A stretch of 64,000 nucleotides of DNA from CAYPEL01 sp036479985 (GTDB lineage: Bacteria; Pseudomonadota; Gammaproteobacteria; DSM-19610). Positions within the stretch are counted from its first letter, which is position 1, and each line of letters opens with the position of its first letter. The translations under genes were made by a program, and so were the position numbers. A model generated the notes under the pieces. That model saw only the letters and a list, made by a program, of their open reading frames with translations. It did no database searches and was not told the DNA's origin. Below are positions 1 through 9,465 of the stretch, piece by piece. Where the stretch lies: NCBI GenBank assembly GCA_965224815.1, contig CBDDAF010000003.1:558001-622000 (forward strand). Direction: 5' to 3'.

Positions 1-205
1 AACTGGCACCCTGTGTAGCATCATAATTTCTGGATGCTTCGAGCAAACCGATCATGCCAGCCTGAATCAGATCATCTGCTTGCACACTAGGTGGCAAACG
101 ACTCATTAAATGAAATGCAATGCGTTTGACTAATGCTGCATGCTTAACCACCAGATTATCACTTTCTGCATACTTATTTGGGACATACATCGCCGCTCCG
201 TTCAT
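1..205 (-). CDS. fliA: RNA polymerase sigma-28 factor FliA, N-terminal part (cut by window edge)
   Basis: About 68 N-terminal codons of a sigma-70-family factor are visible; the rest lies beyond the left edge. The reading starts MNGAAMYVPNKY and contains a region 2 signature (HLMSRLPPSVQADDLIQAG, then GLLEASRNYD) typical of FliA. FliA directs late flagellar genes such as flagellin and chemotaxis genes and is held inactive by FlgM until the hook is complete. The ATG (205-203) overlaps the flhG stop as ATGA, so it is translationally coupled at the end of the fliL-flhG operon. Identity is firm from motif and position after flhFG; the protein's integrity cannot be judged. Confidence 0.93.
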   Translation of the reverse strand, partial: MNGAAMYVPNKYAESDNLVVKHAALVKRIAFHLMSRLPPSVQADDLIQAGMIGLLEASRNYDATQGAS

Positions 206-1089
206 GCTGATATCTCCATTAATTCACGTCTTGACTGAATAAGTCGTTCGACAAAAAATTCCAGATGACCACCGGCTGCACTGGGCACCGGCCATTTTTC
301 CATTTTCTTCGCAAGAGTCCTAAACGCCAATGATGAACGGCTACGTGGGTAGGCATGCACTACAGCGCGCTGCTTGCGAACAGCTTTTTTTAGATAATCG
401 TCATGGGGCACAGAGCCCATGTACTCAAGAGTTACATCCAGGTAACGGTCAGTTACCCGCCGCATCTTGGCGAATAATTCAATGCCTTCCTGGGCAGTAT
501 TAGCCATATTGGCCAGCACTCTGAAACGGTGCAGTCCATATTCCCTGTTTAAAACTTTAATCAATGCATAGGCATCGGTAATCGAGGCTGGTTCATCACA
601 GACCACCATCACCACTTCCTGGGCTGCGCGGCTGAAACTGACAACACTTTCATTGATACCTGCAGCAGTATCCACAATTAGCGTATCAATATTGTGATTG
701 AGTTCACTAAATGCGCGAATCAGGCCGGCATGTTCGACAGTATTTAGTTCAGATAACCGTTTGATACCCGATGATGCAGGTACAACCAGAATGTCAGATG
801 GACCCTTGATTATTATTTCTTCCAGCGTATGTTCGCCGTTAATTACATGAGATAAATTAGCTCTGGGATGGATGCCTAACAACACATCCACATTTGCCAG
901 GCCTAGATCAGCATCCATTAACATGACGCTTTTCCCGGCTTCAGCAAGCGCCACCGAAAGATTGACGGAAACATTGGTTTTACCAACCCCGCCTTTACCA
1001 CTGGTGACAGCAATTACTTTAACCGGCTGTGGCTTTGCCATACGCCGCAAACCGCTGGCTTGATCCAGCTTAACTTCAGATAACAGCAT
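202..1089 (-). CDS. flhG: Flagellar number regulator FlhG/FleN (MinD-like ATPase)
   Basis: A MinD/ParA-type ATPase of about 295 residues. It has the deviant Walker A (SGKGGVGKTN), then DADLGLANVDVLLG and the DTAAG Walker B region, with a C-terminal amphipathic tail. In polar flagellates FlhG/FleN restricts flagellar number and antagonises FleQ. The open frame extends further upstream, but that part overlaps flhF out of frame and looks like a shadow. I chose the ATG at 1089, which has a GGAGAGG ribosome site about 9 bases ahead and overlaps the flhF end by 14 bases; the ATG at 1041 (MAKPQ) is the other candidate. It ends in an ATGA overlap with fliA. Confidence 0.95.
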   Translation of the reverse strand: MLLSEVKLDQASGLRRMAKPQPVKVIAVTSGKGGVGKTNVSVNLSVALAEAGKSVMLMDADLGLANVDVLLGIHPRANLSHVINGEHTLEEIIIKGPSDILVVPASSGIKRLSELNTVEHAGLIRAFSELNHNIDTLIVDTAAGINESVVSFSRAAQEVVMVVCDEPASITDAYALIKVLNREYGLHRFRVLANMANTAQEGIELFAKMRRVTDRYLDVTLEYMGSVPHDDYLKKAVRKQRAVVHAYPRSRSSLAFRTLAKKMEKWPVPSAAGGHLEFFVERLIQSRRELMEISA

Positions 1090-2362
1090 TAACTGCGGCC
1101 TCTCCATACTGCTCAGCCATCGCTGAATCTTCAGGGTATTCTCTCGTTGTGGAAAGTTCATCGGCGCGCTGTACCAACTTATTTGCACGCCCCAGATGCA
1201 TATCCTCTGGAACACGTTGACCATCTGCAACAAAAGCAAGTGGCAAATGTTTTTCAATCAAAACTGATAAAACACCACCCAGGCTGGTTGTTTCATCCAC
1301 CTTGGTAATGATCGCTCCAGCCAATGTTGTACAACTGAATGCGCTTATGGTTTCTTCCAATACTGATCGTTGCGCCGTTGCGGATAACACCAAGAGTGGC
1401 CGGATTAATATTCCACTATCAATTAAGGATGCCAGTTGATCGTGTAAACGCATATCACGTTGGCTCATACCGGCCGTATCAACCAACACCAGGCGCTTAT
1501 CTGATAGCCCGTGTAATATTGTGCTCAACTCTTCGCTGCCGGATGCCACTTGAACCGGAATACCGAGTATCCGGCCAAAGGTGGTTAATTGATCATGCGC
1601 ACCTATTCGATAGCAATCGGTTGTCACTAAAGCGACATGGCGTTGGCCGTAACGCAATACATAACGTGCTGCAAGTTTTGCCAGACTGGTTGTTTTACCA
1701 ACGCCAGTTGGACCTACCAGTGCAATGACACCGCCTTCGTTAATGACATCATCTTCGGTAACAGGTAATAGCCCTGCCAGTTCTTTTAATACTTGTTGCC
1801 AGGTTTCTTCTATATCTCCTGACACACCCTCTGCCAGATCATCAGGTTGGCTAACTGTCACTGTCAGTTTATTGATAAGTGTGGAATCAAGATCCAGACG
1901 CTTTAATCTGCGGAGTAATTCTGTATGTACTGGTTGGTGTTGTTTCATTTCACCCCAAGCAAAGTGAGCCAGTTGCTTTTCCAGTAAATCACGTAACTCG
2001 TGAATTTCTTTCTTGACTTCATCAATAGCAGGTTCTGCATCAAAGTTTGATTGCTCTTCACTTGCTATTACATATTCGGAATTAGAAATAATGACTTCGT
2101 TAGTTTTTGTTTCTGCTTCTTCTGAGGCGATATATTCAATTTCTTCAGTAACAGCTTGCTCTGATTGTTGATCTTCTTGGTTATGCGTTTCTTCTGGATG
2201 GGTGGCATGAAAAAGTGTCTCGTCATAATCAATGGCGGCAATTATCTCAATGCCTTCGGTAACTTTACTGTTAGAAATAATGACTGCATCAGGTCCCAGC
2301 GAAGCACGCACCAGCTTAATAGCCTGTCTCATATCCGGAGCACAGAAACGACTTATATTCAT
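1076..2362 (-). CDS. flhF: Flagellar biosynthesis GTPase FlhF
   Basis: An SRP-family GTPase of 428 residues that marks the site of polar flagellum assembly. The N-terminal part (about 1-60) begins MNISRFCAPDMRQAI. A variable acidic linker follows (about 60-130), then the NG domain with P-loop GPTGVGKTTSLAKL, the DTAGMSQRD G3 region and the TKVDE G4 motif. Length is usual for gammaproteobacterial FlhF. It lies between flhA and flhG, the standard polar-flagellum order, and overlaps flhG by 14 bases, so production of the two antagonists is coupled. Confidence 0.96.
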   Translation of the reverse strand: MNISRFCAPDMRQAIKLVRASLGPDAVIISNSKVTEGIEIIAAIDYDETLFHATHPEETHNQEDQQSEQAVTEEIEYIASEEAETKTNEVIISNSEYVIASEEQSNFDAEPAIDEVKKEIHELRDLLEKQLAHFAWGEMKQHQPVHTELLRRLKRLDLDSTLINKLTVTVSQPDDLAEGVSGDIEETWQQVLKELAGLLPVTEDDVINEGGVIALVGPTGVGKTTSLAKLAARYVLRYGQRHVALVTTDCYRIGAHDQLTTFGRILGIPVQVASGSEELSTILHGLSDKRLVLVDTAGMSQRDMRLHDQLASLIDSGILIRPLLVLSATAQRSVLEETISAFSCTTLAGAIITKVDETTSLGGVLSVLIEKHLPLAFVADGQRVPEDMHLGRANKLVQRADELSTTREYPEDSAMAEQYGEAAVNAVI

Positions 2363-2423
2363 GATTCCACCCTACCGTCTAAGGTATTACCACTTACTAA
2401 GATTTGATTGATAGTTGTCTGTG

Positions 2424-4550
2424 TCATGCTGTTAGTGCTTTGTCTTGTTGTTCTCTAGTTGTTGGTGCGTCAGTTCCAATATTTGCAATCACTTTAATCT
2501 GTTTGCTATCCGGTATTTCGTTATAAGCAAGTACGTTTAATGCCGGAATACTATGTCTCACAAGCCGCGCCAACCAGGGTCTTAGTAGTGGAGCTACTAA
2601 CAATATGGCAGCTTGACCTGCCGCTTCCTGTCGTTGTGTACTTTCCGCCAGCGAGCGATGCATCCGCTCTGCTAAGCCGGGTTCAAGTCCTGCTCCACCC
2701 TCGGCTACAACTTGGATGCTCTGTTGCAATAACTGTTCCAGAGAAGGGTCAAGCGTTATAACCTGCACCTCTGACCCTATCCCATTGATATTCTGTATAA
2801 TTGACCTTCCTAAAGCGACTCGGCACACAGCGGTTAAGGCGTCAGGATCTTGACTTAAAGGTGCCCGTTCAGCGAGTACTTCTGCGATTGTTCGCATATC
2901 TTTGACAGGTATGCGTTCTTCCAACAGGTTTTGCAGCACTTTCAAAACAGCCCCAACTGACAACACATTGGGAACAAGATCTTCGACCAGTTTTGGTGCT
3001 GATTTTTTCAGCATATCGAGTAACTGCTGTACTTCTTCGTGCCCAATGAGTTCGTGAGCATGATTCTTTAACAGTTCGCTAAGGTGAGTGGCTACCACCG
3101 TACTGGTATCGACAACGGTGTAACCAAGTGCCTGTGCATTCTCGCGCTCTGATTGCGCTATCCAGATAGCTTCCAGACCAAATGCCGGATCGGTGGTTTC
3201 CTGCCCTTGCAAGCTTCCATAAACCCGACCTGGATTAATTGCCAGATCACGGTCAGGATAAATTTCTGCTTCGCCGACTGGCACACCCATCAATAAAATG
3301 CGGTATGAATTGGGCGATAATTCTAGATTGTCACGTATATGAACGGGCTGAATCAGAAACCCAAGTTCCTGTGTAAGCTTCTTGCGCACACCACGAATCC
3401 GATCCATCATTTGCCCACCCTGATTACGATCTACCAGTGGAATCAGGCGATAACCTACTTCCAGACCGACAATATCAACCGGGCCAACATCATCCCAACT
3501 TAACTCATGATTTTCTGGCGCAACTTCTTCAGCGTTATCTTCAATAATATCGATTACCGGATTCGCCAATTGTTGCTGTTTGATATACCAGGCTGTACCA
3601 CCTGCCAATCCCGCCAGGGTTAAAAATGCCAGGTTAGGCATGCCTGGAATCAATCCCATAAGGCCGATAATGCCCGCAGCCGTGGCTAATACCATGGGAT
3701 TACCAAACAACTGATCCATCACCTGCTCACCCATTTTCTGTTCGCTGGATACACGGGTTACAATTATTGCAGTCGCGGATGACAAGACTAACGAAGGTAT
3801 TTGCGCTACCAGACCATCGCCGATGGTCAGCAACGTATAGTTATGCATGGCATCGCCAATTGCCATGTCAAATTGCATAGTACCGATAGCCAGGCCACCG
3901 ATTATATTAATAAACAAAATCAGGATTCCGGCAATGGCATCTCCACGTACAAACTTGCTGGCACCGTCCATCGAACCATAAAAGTCTGCTTCTTTTGCAA
4001 TATCTTCCCGCCGGACACGCGCTTCATCCTGGGTAATCAAACCGGCATTCAAATCAGCATCAATAGCCATTTGTTTGCCGGGCATGGCATCCAGTGTAAA
4101 ACGGGCACTAACTTCCGAAACCCGACCTGCACCTTTGGTAACTACAACAAAGTTGATAATCACCAGGATCGAAAATACCACCAGACCGACAGCGTAGTTA
4201 CCACCGACTACAAAATCGCCAAACGATTCGATCACCTTACCGGCTGAAGCAGTACCCGTATGACCTTCAAGAAGTACAACACGTGTGGATGCTACATTGA
4301 GCGATAAGCGCAACAAGGTCACAACCAGAAGTACTGTTGGGAAAACACCGAAATCCAGCGGCCGTAATGAGTAAACCGCAACCATCAAAATCACCAGCGA
4401 AATGGTGATGTTGAAAGTAAAAAACATATCCAGTGCAATCGGAGGCATTGGCATAATCAACATTGCCAGCATCATAACTAATAAGAGTGGTGCGCCTAGA
4501 CCAGCATGGCTTAGTTCGCGAAAAGAGAACGTGGCTGTTTGTGTCGTCAT
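2424..4550 (-). CDS. flhA: Flagellar type III export gate protein FlhA
   Basis: Export-gate subunit of 708 residues. The N-terminal half has about eight membrane segments (residues about 20-320) and includes the FHIPEP signature region (RVSEVSARFTLDAMPGKQMA). The C-terminal half is the cytosolic domain that docks chaperone-substrate complexes. A TTG at 4565 would add five residues; I prefer the ATG at 4550, which matches the family N-terminus (MTTQTATFSFREL) and has GGAATATG ahead of it. It follows flhB by a few bases in the same operon. Confidence 0.96.
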   Translation of the reverse strand: MTTQTATFSFRELSHAGLGAPLLLVMMLAMLIMPMPPIALDMFFTFNITISLVILMVAVYSLRPLDFGVFPTVLLVVTLLRLSLNVASTRVVLLEGHTGTASAGKVIESFGDFVVGGNYAVGLVVFSILVIINFVVVTKGAGRVSEVSARFTLDAMPGKQMAIDADLNAGLITQDEARVRREDIAKEADFYGSMDGASKFVRGDAIAGILILFINIIGGLAIGTMQFDMAIGDAMHNYTLLTIGDGLVAQIPSLVLSSATAIIVTRVSSEQKMGEQVMDQLFGNPMVLATAAGIIGLMGLIPGMPNLAFLTLAGLAGGTAWYIKQQQLANPVIDIIEDNAEEVAPENHELSWDDVGPVDIVGLEVGYRLIPLVDRNQGGQMMDRIRGVRKKLTQELGFLIQPVHIRDNLELSPNSYRILLMGVPVGEAEIYPDRDLAINPGRVYGSLQGQETTDPAFGLEAIWIAQSERENAQALGYTVVDTSTVVATHLSELLKNHAHELIGHEEVQQLLDMLKKSAPKLVEDLVPNVLSVGAVLKVLQNLLEERIPVKDMRTIAEVLAERAPLSQDPDALTAVCRVALGRSIIQNINGIGSEVQVITLDPSLEQLLQQSIQVVAEGGAGLEPGLAERMHRSLAESTQRQEAAGQAAILLVAPLLRPWLARLVRHSIPALNVLAYNEIPDSKQIKVIANIGTDAPTTREQQDKALTA

Positions 4551-4567
4551 TTTTTCATATTCCAATG

Positions 4568-5713
4568 TTATTGGTCATTACTCTTACCCTGAAAGAACTC
4601 ATCAGGCACTTCAAAGTTGCCGGGCCTATTTGGAGATTTACCGCTCGTTGATGGTGTTTTTAATTGATAAACATAAGCAAGTATCTGTGCAACGGCCAGA
4701 TAAAGACCTGCTGGTACCGGCGCATTAATCTCAGTACTGTAATACAGGGCACGGGCTAATGGAGGCGCTTCAAACAAAGGGATATTGTTTGCATCCGCAA
4801 TTGTACGAATATGACCTGCAATCAACTCAACGCCCTTGGCAACCACAACGGGGGCAGCCATATTGTCCGCGTCATAACGTAATGCAACAGCGAAATGACT
4901 TGGGTTGGTTATTACAACATCGGCTGTCGGCACTTCTGTCATCATGCGGCTTTGTGCAATTTGCATTTGCATGGTACGTATTCTGGATTTAACCTCTGGT
5001 TTACCTTCCGTATTCTTAAGTTCGTCCTTGACTTCCTGACGCGTCATTTTAAGTTTTTTAGCATGATCCCAAAGTTGAAAGGGCACATCGATTACGGCCA
5101 TTACAATCAATGAACTGCTCAGCAGGATGAAAGACCACGACAAAATATGCCCGGTATTTTTCAAGCCCGTTTCTAGTGACTGATTCCCTAGCCCGATTAA
5201 ATGCGGTGTGAAATACATCATAAGCCCTGCACCAACCGATCCAATCAGAAGAAACTTTCCCAAAGCTTTTAGAAGCTCAACCAAACCACGCACTGCAAAA
5301 ATACGTTTCAACCCGCTGATAGGATTTAGCTTATCAATTTTAAATGCCATGGCTTGCGGGCTGAAAGACCACCCGCCTAATGCCACTGACACCGCAATTG
5401 CTGTCATGACCATGACTGATAAAAATGGTAAAATTAGCCACATTGCCTGCTGCAGCAATTCAGACAGCATCTCTAAACCGCCTGTAGGTTTATATATTAC
5501 TGCCCGGTCGACATCCAAACTCATTCGGAGAACATCACTCAATCCATCAATCATCGTTCCGCCCATCATGTCGAAACTAAGCGCAGCCATAATCATCATG
5601 CCTAAACTGGCAAGTTCGCGTGAACGAGGAACCTGGCCTTTTTTACGCGCATCATCCAGGCGTTTTGGGGTTGCTTTTTCGGTCTGTTCCTGACCATTTT
5701 CATTCTCTGCCAT
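4568..5713 (-). CDS. flhB: Flagellar type III export switch protein FlhB
   Basis: A 381-residue export apparatus protein that switches substrate class from hook to filament. It has the typical charged N-terminus (ENGQEQTEKATPKRLDDARKKGQ), four membrane segments (about 30-210) and a cytosolic C-terminal domain. The autocleavage site reads NPSH (DVVITNPSHFAVALRYD) instead of the usual NPTH; asparagine and proline, the bond that is cut, are kept. It sits directly after fliR and before flhA. Confidence 0.96.
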   Translation of the reverse strand: MAENENGQEQTEKATPKRLDDARKKGQVPRSRELASLGMMIMAALSFDMMGGTMIDGLSDVLRMSLDVDRAVIYKPTGGLEMLSELLQQAMWLILPFLSVMVMTAIAVSVALGGWSFSPQAMAFKIDKLNPISGLKRIFAVRGLVELLKALGKFLLIGSVGAGLMMYFTPHLIGLGNQSLETGLKNTGHILSWSFILLSSSLIVMAVIDVPFQLWDHAKKLKMTRQEVKDELKNTEGKPEVKSRIRTMQMQIAQSRMMTEVPTADVVITNPSHFAVALRYDADNMAAPVVVAKGVELIAGHIRTIADANNIPLFEAPPLARALYYSTEINAPVPAGLYLAVAQILAYVYQLKTPSTSGKSPNRPGNFEVPDEFFQGKSNDQ

Positions 5714-5714
5714 G

Positions 5715-6506
5715 TCAGCGCCCTGCCTGCCCTAATTGGCTCGCAGCCAATAATGCGCTATCCAACATGTTTTCCAGCTGTGGCAGAAGGTTACCAATTG
5801 CAAATATCAGCGCCACAAAGCCCAGCGTCATAACAGCCGGAAAACCTACACCAAAAACATTCAATTGGGGTGCTGCGCGACTGACTACACCGAAAGAAAT
5901 ATTAGCCAATAGAATCGCGGTTACGACCGGTAAGGCAACCATCAGTGCATCCGCAAACATCCGGCTCCCCCATAGGGCAATTGTTTGTAATGACTCTCGA
6001 GTCAAAATTCCTGTTCCAATCTGAAAATACTGGAAACTATCCGCCAGAGTCTGAATCAACATTAAGTGGCCGTTCATAGCTAGAAACAGTAATGTTGCAA
6101 CTACTGCGTAATACTGACCTACTACTGGTACCTGGACACCGTTCTGTGGATCAACCATGGAGGCAAAACCTAATCCCATCCCCATAGCCGTGACCTGACC
6201 GGCCAAAACCAGTGCTGCAAACACCAGTTGCACACTAAATCCCAGCATCAAACCAATCAGCATTTGCTGCAAAGTAATAAAGACACCTTCAACCGATAGT
6301 GGATTAATAGCCGGTGCTGCAGGTAACAACGGTACGATGACCACGGTTAATAACAACGCAAATAACAATCGGATCCTGACAGGAATCATTTGCCCACCAA
6401 ATATGGGTGCAATCACAATCATGGCTGCTATACGTGTAAACGGCCAAAACAGGCTATTAACCCATCCAGTAATTTCTGTGCTTGTCAGAAGAATAGAACC
6501 GGCCAC
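5715..6506 (-). CDS. fliR: Flagellar export gate protein FliR
   Basis: A hydrophobic protein of 263 residues with about six membrane segments, including the FliR-typical stretch GFASMVDPQNGVQVPVVGQYY. FliR joins FliP and FliQ in the helical core of the export gate. The start is a GTG (6506-6504). The gene ends one base before flhB and follows fliQ, the normal fliPQR-flhB order. Confidence 0.95.
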   Translation of the reverse strand: MAGSILLTSTEITGWVNSLFWPFTRIAAMIVIAPIFGGQMIPVRIRLLFALLLTVVIVPLLPAAPAINPLSVEGVFITLQQMLIGLMLGFSVQLVFAALVLAGQVTAMGMGLGFASMVDPQNGVQVPVVGQYYAVVATLLFLAMNGHLMLIQTLADSFQYFQIGTGILTRESLQTIALWGSRMFADALMVALPVVTAILLANISFGVVSRAAPQLNVFGVGFPAVMTLGFVALIFAIGNLLPQLENMLDSALLAASQLGQAGR

Positions 6507-6535
6507 TGTATTCCCTCATTTATCAGCCGTTTGAT

Positions 6536-6805
6536 TTACCCGATCAATTCGGGAATGCTTTTTATCAATTGCGTGGTATATCCGAGCATCGTCTCGAGCA
6601 TAGCCGGGCCTGCAAAAGTTAGAACCAGCGCCACTACAATTAGCTTTGGTACAAATGTCAGTGTCATTTCATTGATTTGTGTCGCTGCCTGTAACATCCC
6701 GATAAGCAAACCAACGGCTAACGCAGATAGTAATAACGGAGCCGCGAGCAGAGCGGTTACTTCCATGGCTTGCCTACCAATATCAATGGCTACATCTGGT
6801 GTCAT
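6536..6805 (-). CDS. fliQ: Flagellar export gate protein FliQ
   Basis: An 89-residue membrane protein with two hydrophobic helices, starting MTPDVAIDIGRQAMEV. This is the exact usual length for FliQ. The frame is open further upstream, but that would overlap fliP and make the protein too long, so the ATG at 6805 is taken. It follows the fliP stop (6814) by eight bases and is part of the export gate with FliP and FliR. Confidence 0.95.
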   Translation of the reverse strand: MTPDVAIDIGRQAMEVTALLAAPLLLSALAVGLLIGMLQAATQINEMTLTFVPKLIVVALVLTFAGPAMLETMLGYTTQLIKSIPELIG

Positions 6806-6813
6806 AATATTCT

Positions 6814-7557
6814 TCAGGTTACAAAACTGGCTGCCAGGGTACCCATAATCAACGACCAACCATCTATGAGTACAAACAGCATAATTTTAAAAGGTAATGA
6901 AACAATCATGGGTGATAACATCATCATGCCCATCGACATTAATAATGTTGCAACAACCAGATCAATGACTAAGAAAGGGATTAGCACGAGAAATCCAATT
7001 TGAAATGCCGTTTTCAATTCGCTGGTTACAAACGCCGGCATTAATAAAGTGAACGGTACGTCTTCTGCACTAGAAAATTCTTTTTCACCGGAAATATTCG
7101 AAAACAGCATCAAATCTGAATCACGTGTTTGAGCCATCATAAAACCCCGAAACGGAACTGCAGCAAGCTTGACTGCTTCCTGGGCAGGGATCTCATCCTG
7201 TAAATAGGGTTCAATAGCCTGTTCATATGCTTCGTCAAATACTGGCATCATGATGAACATACTCAAAAATAGTGATAACCCAATCAGTACCTGGTTGGAT
7301 GGTGAATGCATCGTACCTAGTGCCTGCCGAAGTATGGCCAGAACAATAAGTACGCGCGTGAATGAGGTCATCATCATTAGTGCGGCAGGTAGAAAACCCA
7401 GCGCCGTCATGAACGCTAACACCTGGATAGTGACACTATAAGTCTGGCCACCATTTTCTGCTGGCTCAACGGTTATTGCAGCGAAACCTGATTCTGCAGC
7501 TGCCAACGTTGGAACCAACATTATTAATATCAACAATAAACGAGTTATAATTATCAC
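6814..7557 (-). CDS. fliP: Flagellar export gate protein FliP
   Basis: A 247-residue protein with an N-terminal signal peptide (about 1-21, ending LAAAESG) and four further membrane segments. It carries the FliP signatures MTSFTRVLIVLAILRQALG and LMPAFVTSELKTAFQIGF. It forms the entry pore of the flagellar export gate. Translation starts at GTG (7557-7555), which overlaps the fliO stop as GTGA. Confidence 0.96.
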   Translation of the reverse strand: MIIITRLLLILIMLVPTLAAAESGFAAITVEPAENGGQTYSVTIQVLAFMTALGFLPAALMMMTSFTRVLIVLAILRQALGTMHSPSNQVLIGLSLFLSMFIMMPVFDEAYEQAIEPYLQDEIPAQEAVKLAAVPFRGFMMAQTRDSDLMLFSNISGEKEFSSAEDVPFTLLMPAFVTSELKTAFQIGFLVLIPFLVIDLVVATLLMSMGMMMLSPMIVSLPFKIMLFVLIDGWSLIMGTLAASFVT

Positions 7558-7991
7558 GAAGTTTTACCTCCGCTCAACATCGAACTTAGTTGTTGTGCAA
7601 AACCAGAGCCTATCGTATTAGTTTCATTTCCTTGAACCAGTGGTTTATCCAGCACATGTAACGTTTTAACAGAACCAGGTGATACGCCGACCAGTAATTG
7701 TGTTTCTCCCACCTGGAGAAGCACAACGCGTTCACGCGCACCCATCGACAAACCACCGAGTATTTTCAATCCTCCACCAGCTGTAATCTGGAAACGCCCG
7801 CTACGTTTTAGTATCCAGGCAAGTCCAATAATAATTGCAAGCACGGTCAACATACCCAAGGTCAGTTGCACGAGGCTGGAAAATGCCAAAGGGTCTGATC
7901 CTGTTTTTGTCTGTTCAATAACTTCAGCACAGACCAGATTACTGGCAAGCACCAAATAGAGACTGCTAATTATTAGTAGAAATCTTTGCAC
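7554..7991 (-). CDS. fliO: Flagellar biosynthesis protein FliO
   Basis: A 145-residue protein with a signal-peptide-like N-terminus (about 1-22), one membrane segment (about 45-65, LGMLTVLAIIIGLAWILK) and a small C-terminal domain containing LSMGARERVVLLQVGETQLLVGV, the FliO signature. FliO helps FliP assemble. The start is a GTG (7991-7989), seven bases after fliN. It overlaps fliP by four bases. Confidence 0.94.
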   Translation of the reverse strand: MQRFLLIISSLYLVLASNLVCAEVIEQTKTGSDPLAFSSLVQLTLGMLTVLAIIIGLAWILKRSGRFQITAGGGLKILGGLSMGARERVVLLQVGETQLLVGVSPGSVKTLHVLDKPLVQGNETNTIGSGFAQQLSSMLSGGKTS

Positions 7992-7998
7992 TTAAACA

Positions 7999-8451
7999 CT
8001 ACCTTAATTTGCTGACACGTTCTGCGGGGCTGACTACATCCGTTAATCGGATACCAAATTTTTCATTAACGACAACCACCTCACCATGTGCGACTAGTGT
8101 TCCATTAACCAATACGTCCATTGGTTCGCCAGCCAATCGATCCAGTTCAACAACTGAGCCTTGATTTAGCTGTAACAAATTCCGAATGCTGATGTGGGTG
8201 CGTCCGATTTCCATCGAAATGGTAACGGGGATATCCAGGATGACATCGAGATTTGCTTCCTCATCAACCAGTCCTGCTCCACCTGTGTCCAGCTCATCAA
8301 ATTCAGCCGCTGGTAAATCACTATCAGCTTCAGCAGACTTTTGCTCAGCCATGGCATCCCCCCAATCAGCACCGGCTTCTACTTCAGAAGTAGCTTCTGA
8401 TTCGGTTTCTGCTTCAGCTTCAGCTTCTGCACTTGCAGTTTCATCACTCAT
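7999..8451 (-). CDS. fliN: Flagellar motor switch protein FliN
   Basis: A 150-residue C-ring protein. The C-terminal SpoA domain (about 72-150) is canonical: LDIPVTISMEIGRTHISIRN, then LDRLAGEPMDVLVNG and GEVVVVNEKFGIRLTDVV. The first 70 residues are an acidic, low-complexity stretch of Ala-Glu repeats that differs from the shorter E. coli form but is common in polar flagellates. It lies between fliM and fliO. Confidence 0.95.
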   Translation of the reverse strand: MSDETASAEAEAEAETESEATSEVEAGADWGDAMAEQKSAEADSDLPAAEFDELDTGGAGLVDEEANLDVILDIPVTISMEIGRTHISIRNLLQLNQGSVVELDRLAGEPMDVLVNGTLVAHGEVVVVNEKFGIRLTDVVSPAERVSKLR

Positions 8452-8472
8452 CGAACTCTCCAGACAGATAAA

Positions 8473-9456
8473 TCAATTTTCGTCATGATTATTGCCAATT
8501 TTATTAACAATTTTTACGGCACAATTACCGTTAAAGACACCAAATTTCCCATTAAATATGGGTGTATCCTGGGCTTCCAATGTAACCAGCTCTGGAAGAT
8601 CTACCGGGATCACATCACCGGCCTTCAAGTTGTTCAGTTCTCGCAATGAAATAGTTGTTTGTGTAAACGTTGAATGCAAGTTCACAGAGGCTGATTTCAT
8701 TTCATGTTTAATTGAACGCTGCCAGCGGTCATCGATTTCACTGCGATCACTTTGCACACCGGCATCTAGCAATGCCCTGATTGGTTCGACCATGGAATAC
8801 GGCATGGTGACATGCAGGTCACCGCCACTGTTTTCTAACTCAATATGGAAAGTACAAACCACCACGACTTCGGTTGGACTGACGATATTGGCAAAATCAG
8901 GATTGACCTCTGAACTCTGATAATCGAAATCAATTTGCATGACAGGATTCCATGCTTTGGCTAAATCCGTAAATATATGATCCAGCACCAGGCGTACTAC
9001 GCGGTTTTCCGTCAGAGTAAAATCACGACCTTCTATCTTTGTATGAAATCGGCCGCCACCGCCAAAATAATTGTCTACAATGGCAAACACGAGTTTCGGT
9101 TCAAGCACAAAAAGGGCTGTACCCCGCAGAGGTGGCATGCGTACCAGGTTTAAACTGGTTGGCACAAAAAGACCGTGTACATATTCAGCAAATTTGAGCA
9201 TTTGCACACCGGAGACAGACACTTCAGCATTACGGCGTAACAAGTTAAACAGACTAATACGAAAATACCGGGAGAATCGCTCGTTAATCATTTCCAGCGT
9301 TGGCATACGGCCACGAACGATACGATCCTGACTGGTAAAGTCATATGACGATAACTTGCCGTCATCAAGTTCAATATCTGATTCGGTTTCTACATCACCA
9401 CCATCAACACCGTTTAACAGCGCATCAATTTCATCTTGTGAGAGAATATCGTTCAC
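8473..9456 (-). CDS. fliM: Flagellar motor switch protein FliM
   Basis: A 327-residue C-ring protein. The N-terminus (LSQDEIDALLNGVD) is the peptide that binds phosphorylated CheY. The middle domain has the GGGG-containing loop (YFGGGGRFHTK) that contacts FliG, and a C-terminal SpoA domain follows. It follows fliL by nine bases and links CheY, made from the plus-strand cheYZ pair, to motor reversal. Confidence 0.96.
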   Translation of the reverse strand: MNDILSQDEIDALLNGVDGGDVETESDIELDDGKLSSYDFTSQDRIVRGRMPTLEMINERFSRYFRISLFNLLRRNAEVSVSGVQMLKFAEYVHGLFVPTSLNLVRMPPLRGTALFVLEPKLVFAIVDNYFGGGGRFHTKIEGRDFTLTENRVVRLVLDHIFTDLAKAWNPVMQIDFDYQSSEVNPDFANIVSPTEVVVVCTFHIELENSGGDLHVTMPYSMVEPIRALLDAGVQSDRSEIDDRWQRSIKHEMKSASVNLHSTFTQTTISLRELNNLKAGDVIPVDLPELVTLEAQDTPIFNGKFGVFNGNCAVKIVNKIGNNHDEN

Positions 9457-9465
9457 AGCAATCCC

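Noticed and set aside
1090..1257. Extended N-terminus of FlhG reaching into flhF
   Set aside because: The extra residues read flhF out of frame, do not look like MinD-family sequence, and a good ribosome site precedes the ATG at 1089.
1339..1728. Plus-strand reading frame inside flhF
   Set aside because: It is antisense to a well-conserved gene, has no ribosome site and its product resembles nothing; many similar shadows across the window were set aside for the same reason.
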